DNA of 64,000 nucleotides, taken from the NCBI GenBank assembly GCA_036705565.1, contig JAUBUY010000026.1; one strand, written 5' to 3'. This stretch comes from Microcoleus sp036705565. Lineage in GTDB: Bacteria > Cyanobacteriota > Cyanobacteriia > Cyanobacteriales > Microcoleaceae. Positions 58,244 to 64,000 of the stretch are shown here, piece after piece. Made by a program: the position numbers and the translations under genes. Positions within the stretch are counted from its first letter, which is position 1, and each line of letters opens with the position of its first letter. Under the pieces are notes generated by a model, which saw only the letters and a program-made list of their open reading frames with translations, was not told where the DNA came from and searched no databases.

Positions 58244-60125
58244 ACAACTAACAACTCATATCAAGTCCGGTGCTATTAAACTGGTATAGTGGGGGTGTAG
58301 TGGATATCAAATCCGGTGGCATCGGAATTATGTAGTACAATTTCAATAAAAAACGCTCATGAAAATCGAGGCAAATGATAAAGAAGTTCGAGATATTTTT
58401 TCTCTGGGTTATTTCAAAATACCAAGATTTCAAAGGCCTTATTCTTGGAGTGAAGAGGAAGTAAACAATTTTTGGGATGATGTTGTTATTGAAGATAACG
58501 ATCAATATTTTATTGGCTCGATGGTTGTCTATCAAACAGAAAAACCATATTTTGGAATAGTAGATGGGCAACAGAGATTAACAACCATTACATTAATGCT
58601 CGCTGCTATACGAAATGCTTTTCGTATACTTGGTGACGAAAACCTCTCCATAGGCGTTCATAATTATATTGAAAAACCAACTATAGATAATGTAAAGGAA
58701 TTTATCCTTAACTCTGAAACTTCGTTTCCATATTTACAAGCTCATATCCAAAGCTTTGAAGGAGCAAAGGTTAATTGTAAAGTAGGACATGAAGAGTTGA
58801 AACTTAAAAATGCCTTTGAATTAATAAACAAAAAGCTTTCTTCCTTTATTCCAGGATGGAAAGAAAACAATGCCAAAATTGAGTTATTGGATGAAAGTAG
58901 GCTTGCTATAATAGATCGCCTCAAAACCATAAGAAATAAAATTCTATCACTGAAGCTGGTTTTTATTCAATTAGATAATGAAGATGATGCTTACTTAATT
59001 TTTGAAACACTAAATACTAGAGGTAAAGATCTAACTACACCTGATTTAGTTAAGAATCTATTCCTCAAAAAAGTTCAGTCTTCCAATAAAACATTAGATA
59101 ACGCTAAAATTATCTGGAACAACATATTGGACAAGTTTGATGACTATGGCATAGAAAATGCAATGACATCATTTTTACACCACCATTGGCTTTCCAAATA
59201 TGCAGATACTACTGAACAAAAGTTATTCGGTGAAATAAAAAAACATATTCCTAATTCCGATGCAGCTTTTTCATTGTTAATTGAATTTCAACAAAACGCT
59301 GATTACTATGCTTCTATAAGAAGCCCAAATAATTATTCATGGACTCCAGAAGAAAATGACCTGAAAGAGTGTTTGGAAGCATTCAATATATTGAGTGTTA
59401 AGCAACAAATGCCAATGGTTCTATCCCTTATTAGAGCATATAGAGAGCAGAATCTAACACTGAGAGCTTTATTGAAAATTCTCAGGAAGATTGAATCATT
59501 TCATTTCATTTTTAATAAAATAACTTCTCAACATTCCTCCGGCTCAATATCCAGTATCTATTATAAAAATGCTAGAGATCTTACTCAAACTAATAACCAT
59601 GACAAAATTCAGTCCATATTTTCATCTTTAAGTACAAGTCTTAAATCTAAGCTAGCTGAGTTTGAAGAATTTGAAATAGAATTTACCAAACTTATTTATA
59701 CCAAAAGCAAAACTAGAAATAGGAAAGTTATTACTTATATACTAAGTCGCTTCATGGGAAAAAATATTAATGGCTTACCTATAGATTATGAATTTACCAG
59801 CATCGAGCATATACTACCACAGTCTAAAGAATGTAATGAAGATGTAGTGGGAAGTATAGGTAATTTAATACTCGTAGATAGAAAAACCAATAGTGAAGAG
59901 TTAAAAAATTTAGATTTTCCACAGAAAATTAATATTTTACGTAACAAAGGTTATCCTATTGATTCGGATTTATTAAATGCCAATCAGTGGACTGAAACAG
60001 AAATAATTAATAGAGCTAAATCAATGGCTCATAAAGCATTTTATGAACTTTGGAGTATATGAATAGGTGAAATCAGCCCACTATACAAGTCCGGTGCAAC
60101 CGGACTTGATATAACAACTAACAAC
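58244..60125. mobile_element. Possible mobile unit around the DUF262 gene
   Basis: Imperfect inverted repeats, TATCAAGTCCGGTGC...TATAGTGGG (58259-58293) and CCCACTATACAAGTCCGG...CTTGATA (60077-60111), bracket the gene. Outside them the direct repeat ACAACTAACAAC occurs at 58244-58255 and 60114-60125. Together they look like terminal repeats plus a target duplication. No transposase is inside, and parts of these motifs (ATATCAAATCCGnTGGCATCGG at 58305 and 53308) also occur alone, so chance assembly of dispersed repeats is possible. Confidence 0.45.
58359..60062 (+). CDS. DUF262/DUF1524 protein (GmrSD-like, Type IV restriction family)
   Basis: 567 residues. The N-terminal DUF262 (ParB-like) domain has FKIPRFQRPYSWSEEEVNNF, YFIGSMVVYQ and IVDGQQRLTTITLMLAAIR, with the conserved DGQQR. 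The middle is helical (FETLNTRGKDLTTPDLVKN). The C-terminal DUF1524 HNH-like domain has TSIEHILPQSKE and GSIGNLILVDRKTNSEELKN, with the conserved His and Asn. Fused in this order they make the GmrSD type, which cuts modified DNA, including phage DNA, using NTP. It is visibly AT-richer than its neighbours and lies between inverted repeats, so it was probably acquired. Alternative: a phage-defence DUF262 protein with another target. Confidence 0.88.
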   Translation: MKIEANDKEVRDIFSLGYFKIPRFQRPYSWSEEEVNNFWDDVVIEDNDQYFIGSMVVYQTEKPYFGIVDGQQRLTTITLMLAAIRNAFRILGDENLSIGVHNYIEKPTIDNVKEFILNSETSFPYLQAHIQSFEGAKVNCKVGHEELKLKNAFELINKKLSSFIPGWKENNAKIELLDESRLAIIDRLKTIRNKILSLKLVFIQLDNEDDAYLIFETLNTRGKDLTTPDLVKNLFLKKVQSSNKTLDNAKIIWNNILDKFDDYGIENAMTSFLHHHWLSKYADTTEQKLFGEIKKHIPNSDAAFSLLIEFQQNADYYASIRSPNNYSWTPEENDLKECLEAFNILSVKQQMPMVLSLIRAYREQNLTLRALLKILRKIESFHFIFNKITSQHSSGSISSIYYKNARDLTQTNNHDKIQSIFSSLSTSLKSKLAEFEEFEIEFTKLIYTKSKTRNRKVITYILSRFMGKNINGLPIDYEFTSIEHILPQSKECNEDVVGSIGNLILVDRKTNSEELKNLDFPQKINILRNKGYPIDSDLLNANQWTETEIINRAKSMAHKAFYELWSI

Positions 60126-60137
60126 CAACCAATAACA

Positions 60138-61418
60138 CTAACTACTTACTGCTGACGGATAAACCTTTTCTACCATTTGAGCCAAGCGTTTCATAGCAGT
60201 TTCAATCTCATCATTTGTTGCAGTCAAACTGATGCGTAAACACTCATGTTTGTGCTGCCAATCTTGTCGCAAACCAGGGAAGAAAGAACTTCCCGGCACG
60301 ACAATTACGCCGACTTTTTTCAACTCTTGATACAGTTCCCAATCAGTCATTGGCAAATCTTTCAGCCATAACCATGCGAAAATTGCTCCTTCGCCCCGGT
60401 GCAAAAACCACGGCAAATCCTTCGGCATTGCTTGTTCTAGAGTGCTTTCTACGATCGCAAATTTGCTTTGATAGTACGGCCGAATTACGTTGATGGAAAT
60501 ATCGGCAAGAGCACCCGAAGCAATGGCACGAGTTGCGATCGCCTGTCCGTATCTTGGCGAATGAATGCACATATTGGTCTGAAAACATTCTAATATTTGA
60601 ATGATTTTTTCATCGCCGATCGCAATTCCGATTCTTTCTCCCGGCAATCCGGCTTTCGACAAACTCATACAGTGCACTATATTGCCGCCAAAAATCGGCG
60701 TCATTTCGGTAAAATTCAAGGACGGGAAGGGAGGGCCGTAGGCAGAATCCACGAACACCGGTGCGTCAAAAGCGGCCGCTAAATCGGCAATTTTCTTAAC
60801 TTCGTCGTCGCTGAGAACGTTGCCGGTGGGGTTGCAGGGACGGGAAAAAATGACGCAACCGGTGGTTTGGTCGATCGACAATTGGCTGAAATCCGGGCGG
60901 TATTTGAACCTGTGGGCGGCTGCATCAATATCGAGGGTGGGTTTGCAAGCGACTACCGCTTCGGGAATCAAGCTAACGCCGCCGTAACCCGTGTAGTCTG
61001 GGCTCAACGGTAAAACAATATTTTTAAGCTGTTTGCTGGTAGTGTAGCCGCCGAAAGCGTTGGCTGCGTAGAAGTAAATCGATTGACTTCCGGGAGTAAT
61101 TAGAATATTGCGATCGGTCAAATTCAGTCCGTAACGCTGATTAAAATCCGCCAATACCGCATTGATAAACGGCTGATAACCTTGACTGGAACCGTAGCGA
61201 CAAACCACCTCGCCGTATTCTGGGCTAGCCAAAAGTTCCGCAGTGCAGTCGCGCCACAACTGCTCGACTTCCGGTAAAATCACCGGATTTCCGGCGCTCA
61301 AATTGATAAACTCCTGCCCGCTGCCGGCTCTGAGAGTTTCAATAATATCTTTCATAATTGCCCGAACTCCCGTGAGGTGGGACATCTGAGCGCCAAATTG
61401 AGTCAGGGCAGGGTTCAT
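60138..61418 (-). CDS. avtA: PLP-dependent aminotransferase, valine-pyruvate transaminase type
   Basis: 426 residues, fold type I. GSQSIYFYAANAFGGYTT is the phosphate/cofactor region, FSRPCNPTGNVLSDDEV the conserved NPTGN, VDSAYGPPFP the Asp-x-Ala-Tyr, and MSLSKAGLPGERIG holds the cofactor-binding Lys. FLHRGEGAIFAWLWLKDLPM and TDWELYQELKKVGVIVVPGS fit AvtA, which transfers the amino group between valine and pyruvate. Function could also be a related alanine transaminase; the exact substrate is inferred. Confidence 0.8.
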   Translation of the reverse strand: MNPALTQFGAQMSHLTGVRAIMKDIIETLRAGSGQEFINLSAGNPVILPEVEQLWRDCTAELLASPEYGEVVCRYGSSQGYQPFINAVLADFNQRYGLNLTDRNILITPGSQSIYFYAANAFGGYTTSKQLKNIVLPLSPDYTGYGGVSLIPEAVVACKPTLDIDAAAHRFKYRPDFSQLSIDQTTGCVIFSRPCNPTGNVLSDDEVKKIADLAAAFDAPVFVDSAYGPPFPSLNFTEMTPIFGGNIVHCMSLSKAGLPGERIGIAIGDEKIIQILECFQTNMCIHSPRYGQAIATRAIASGALADISINVIRPYYQSKFAIVESTLEQAMPKDLPWFLHRGEGAIFAWLWLKDLPMTDWELYQELKKVGVIVVPGSSFFPGLRQDWQHKHECLRISLTATNDEIETAMKRLAQMVEKVYPSAVSS

Positions 61419-62136
61419 AGCAAATGCAGCGACAATGATAGAAGTTTACAGTTTACCCATAATAACTCCAGTCGCAGGCGTTAGCCTAGCTTATCTGGGG
61501 TATGGGTTGTCGATCGAGCGTCTGATTAATTCAATAAAGTCGATCGCACTGCATTTTGTTTTTTCCCCTGTGCGCCCGACGGAGTATAAGATTGTAGCCA
61601 TTTGTGAAGTGCGATTGAGCGATCGAACTGAGATGTTGCACCATTCTCAATAAGCTTTTTAGGAACAGGCAAGATGCCTGTTCCACAAGAAAATTCACTC
61701 TTTGTGGAACAGGCATCTTGCTTGTTCTTGACAATGGTGCAAGATGTGAGATCGAACAGTGTTTTTTACCTAAAAATTAGCGAACCGAACAGCAATCTCT
61801 AATTCAAGAGTTGTGGTAAGATTTCACGCCGTCGCGCCAGATGAATTGCCGATACTTGACAACAACCATTGGGAGAATCTAAAATTACCCGTAAAACCCG
61901 ATCGCAACAGAATTTTATGGGCTCCGGTTACTGCTATAATTACAGGTTTAATCCAGCCTCAATAATCAGATTTGTTGCTAGCTCATTTTCATGATTCGCG
62001 GTTTGCTGACAGCGGTGCATTTTATCATCAATCCGACTAAAGCCAAGATCGGTCGTAAGATCGACCTTTGAGTGGCGTTACATAACAAAAACGTAAATTC
62101 CAACCCCCATTAACTGCCGTAAAATCAAACACAACA
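61419..62136. other. Intergenic region with a palindromic element
   Basis: 718 bases between divergent avtA and the AhpD-like gene. Apart from the element at 61621-61757 it holds only short palindromic words and GCGATCGC sites. Promoters for both flanking genes should lie within about 120 bases of each start; none was confidently assigned. Confidence 0.6.
61621..61757. mobile_element. Palindromic MITE-like element, copy 3, with GATCGAAC target duplication
   Basis: The element runs 61629-61749: TGAGATGTTGCACCATTCTC at the left, ACAATGGTGCAAGATGTGA at the right; inner hairpins AACAGGCAAGATGCCTGTT and AACAGGCATCTTGCTTGTT. GATCGAAC flanks it at 61621-61628 and 61750-61757, an eight-base direct repeat. 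Confidence 0.88.
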
Positions 62137-62679
62137 ATGACACACTTTCCACTTATAGAATACGAGCAACTTACAGATCCTAAAGCCAAAGCAGTGTACG
62201 AAGAAATCTTGACCGACTTGGGGTTTGGCATCGTCCCCAACCTGTTCAAGTCAATGGCAATTAACCCTGACCTATTAGAAGCAAATTGGAAAAAATTCCG
62301 GGGAACCATTCTGCAAGGAGACTTACCGCGCACGCTTAAAGAAATGGTCGGCGTCGCTATTTCCCAATCAAATAATAGCGAGTACGCTCTCCAAGTTCAC
62401 CTGCACGGATTGTCAGCGTTGGGGATGAGCGAAGAACTACTGCGAACCCTAGTTTCTGACTTTGCCAACTGCCCTTTGCCAAAACGCGATAAAGCCGTAA
62501 TTACCTTTGGCTTGCTGGCTGCTACAAAACCCCTGGAAGTGACAGAAACTGATTACCAAAACCTGCGGGATTTAGGGCTAGATGATTCTGAAATATTTGA
62601 GATTATTGCGACAGCAGACTTGTTTAGCTTTGTCAACCGATATACGGATGCAATAGCCCTGGAAATAGATGCTTTGTAA
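62137..62679 (+). CDS. Carboxymuconolactone decarboxylase/AhpD-fold protein lacking the cysteines
   Basis: 180 residues, all-helical CMD/AhpD fold. Where peroxidase members have CxxC followed by His (NxCxYCxxxH), this one reads NNSEYALQVHLHGL: Ser81 and Ala84 replace both cysteines while His88 remains. Other regions fit (RTLKEMVGVAISQSNN, FAANCPLPKRDKAVITFGL-like segment). Without the cysteines it cannot act as a thiol peroxidase; other CMD-fold decarboxylases or unknown chemistry remain possible. It sits 21 bases upstream of the cyclase gene, so both may be co-transcribed. Confidence 0.75.
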   Translation: MTHFPLIEYEQLTDPKAKAVYEEILTDLGFGIVPNLFKSMAINPDLLEANWKKFRGTILQGDLPRTLKEMVGVAISQSNNSEYALQVHLHGLSALGMSEELLRTLVSDFANCPLPKRDKAVITFGLLAATKPLEVTETDYQNLRDLGLDDSEIFEIIATADLFSFVNRYTDAIALEIDAL

Positions 62680-62700
62680 TCTACATTGTATACCCCTATT

Positions 62701-63903
62701 ATGGGCGATCGGCTAGAAGATCAAGATCGAGAAGAACTTCTGTTGACAGCCCGCCGTTTGTTAGCAGAAGCTCAAGCCCTTTCCATCCGCATTTCCGCCG
62801 TTAACGAAGTTGCCACAGCCATTAACCGCACCCTCGATCTGGGCCAGATTTTGCGGGTAGTAGGCAAGCAAGCCAAATGGTTGCTCGACTTTGAACACTG
62901 TAGCGTTTGCCTGCACAGCACTAATGCTTGCATGACTTTATTTGGCCCGCATATTCCTGTAGATATTGCAGCCCTCCCAGAGGGCGGCCCTATTCACAAG
63001 GCCTTCAACACACGTCAACCTCAATTAATTCAAGAAGCGGGTGCTACTGCTATTTTATCCCCCTACGCTTCGCAAATAATCCTTCCTTTGGAAAGCGAAG
63101 GTAAGGTTTTAGGAACCATTAATTTTGCCACAACCAAGCCGCGAGCTTACACTCAAGAAGACTTGCGAATTGGCTATCTTTTGGCTTTGCAACTATCCTC
63201 AGCCATCCGCAATGCTGAACGTTTTAAAGAAATAAATAGGCTGTATTCCGAACTCGATGCCGAAAAGCACAAATCCGATCGGCTACTGTTGAATGTGCTC
63301 CCGGTTGAGATTGCTGAGGAACTCAAAAATAACGGCAAAGTGGAACCACTTTATTATGATAACGTATCGGTTTTATTTACTGACTTTAAAGGCTTTACTC
63401 AGTTATCTGAAAAAATGACGCCGCGAGAATTAGTTGACGAACTAGACTATTGTTTTTCTTATTTCGATCGCGTGATGGATAAATACTCTATGGAAAAACT
63501 GAAGACTATTGGTGACAGCTATATGTGCGCGGCCGGAATCCCTACGCCTCGCCCAACACACGCTTTTGACGCTGTACTTGCTGCCCTAGAAATTCGACAG
63601 TTCATGGATTTGCGAAAAATACAGAAATCTCAACAAAACATTGCTTATTGGGATATCCGCATTGGCATTCATTCAGGCCCAATACTGGCTGGGGTAATTG
63701 GCAATAAAAAGTTTTCCTATGATGTCTGGGGAGATACAGTTAATACTGCATCTCGGATGGAATCTTCCGGTGTCCCTGGAAATATCAATATCTCTCACGA
63801 CACGTTTGAATTAGTTAGAGATTTTTTTGAATGCGAATACCGAGGCAAAATTTATGCTAAAAATAAAGGGGAGTTGGATATGTATTTGGTTCGCTATCTT
63901 AAA
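62701..63903 (+). CDS. GAF-class III adenylate cyclase
   Basis: Placed at the ATG at 62701 (MGDRLEDQDREELL), 401 residues; a TTG at 62686 would add five. A GAF domain covers about residues 28-180 (ISAVNEVATAINRTLDLGQI ... LPLESEGKVLGTINF). The class III cyclase domain follows: metal-binding Asp228 in LFTDFKGFT and Asp272 in KTIGDSYMC, adenine-selecting Lys268 and Asp341 (YDVWGDTVNTA), Asn348 and Arg352. Lys and Asp at these positions point to ATP rather than GTP as substrate. It probably makes cAMP in response to a GAF-bound signal. An AATTAAATAA element follows it. Confidence 0.92.
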
Positions 63904-63928
63904 TAAATTTGGGAAGGGGTAATTGCTA

Positions 63929-64000
63929 AGGAATGAGAATTAAATAACTTCCACTCTTGAAAGTGGGATGGGCGTCCCGCCCGTCCACTCATGACGGGCG
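63929..64000. mobile_element. AATTAAATAA palindromic element, copy 3 (cut by the window end)
   Basis: AGGAATGAGAATTAAATAAC, then GGGATGGGCGTCCCGCCCG and the start of the opposite arm GACGGGCG at the last base of the window. It matches the copies at 33711 and 45449. Confidence 0.75.

Overview
The window reads as a filamentous cyanobacterium, most likely of the Oscillatoriales (Microcoleus/Oscillatoria-like). The grounds are abundant GCGATCGC (HIP1) octamers, a psbK gene beside tgt, several protein families I know mainly from cyanobacteria, and a very dense load of short interspersed repeats (AAAATCT heptamer arrays, small palindromic elements). The species call is inference from style, not from a marker gene. 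No rRNA, tRNA or CRISPR array was seen. A 100-base run of N at 3233-3332 marks an assembly gap.

Region 1 (1-17.4 kb) is a glycan-building island. A forward nucleotide-sugar epimerase is followed by a long reverse-strand run: galE, two GT-A type transferases, a GT4 transferase, a lipid/polysaccharide-type ABC exporter, another GT4-like transferase, a GT10 (fucosyltransferase-like) enzyme, an FGE/C-type-lectin-fold protein and three tandem paralogous transferase-like proteins. gloB and a GT8 gene close the block. Together they could make nucleotide sugars, assemble a surface glycan and export its lipid-linked precursor.

Region 2 (17.4-31.8 kb) holds a 1722-residue hybrid histidine kinase with about ten PAS domains, rplI, dnaB with a complete homing intein in its P-loop, a membrane FKBP, a phasin-like protein, a zinc-ribbon membrane protein, a BadF-type sugar kinase, an exported glycine-rich protein and an MgtC-like protein.

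Region 3 (31.8-42.2 kb) starts with about 1.1 kb of repeats, then two tandem 70-residue proteins, a ChW-repeat protein, a 14-repeat WD40 protein, a PD-(D/E)XK-like protein, cobS, an unknown conserved protein and tgt.

Region 4 (42.2-58.2 kb) has a gene-free, heavily folded segment that looks like a protein-less IS200/IS605 derivative, psbK, a GST, mntP, a cytochrome b-like protein, a degenerate sensor kinase, an acetyltransferase, a degenerate metallo-beta-lactamase-fold protein divergent from a site-2 protease, a second PD-(D/E)XK-like protein, a DUF6745 gene broken by a repeat, sat, and a caspase-fold protein lacking both catalytic residues.

Region 5 (58.2-64 kb) contains an AT-rich DUF262/DUF1524 (GmrSD-like) gene bracketed by inverted and direct repeats, a valine-pyruvate-type aminotransferase, a cysteine-less AhpD-like protein and a GAF-adenylate cyclase.

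The main themes for follow-up are: (i) a 90-residue N-terminal module shared by an FGE-fold protein and a WD40 protein 30 kb apart, the former with a C-terminus resembling a diversity-generating retroelement variable region; (ii) small palindromic elements with target-site duplications, one of them read through in frame inside a kinase; (iii) several signalling and enzyme homologues whose catalytic residues are replaced; (iv) a defence-type gene in a possible mobile unit.
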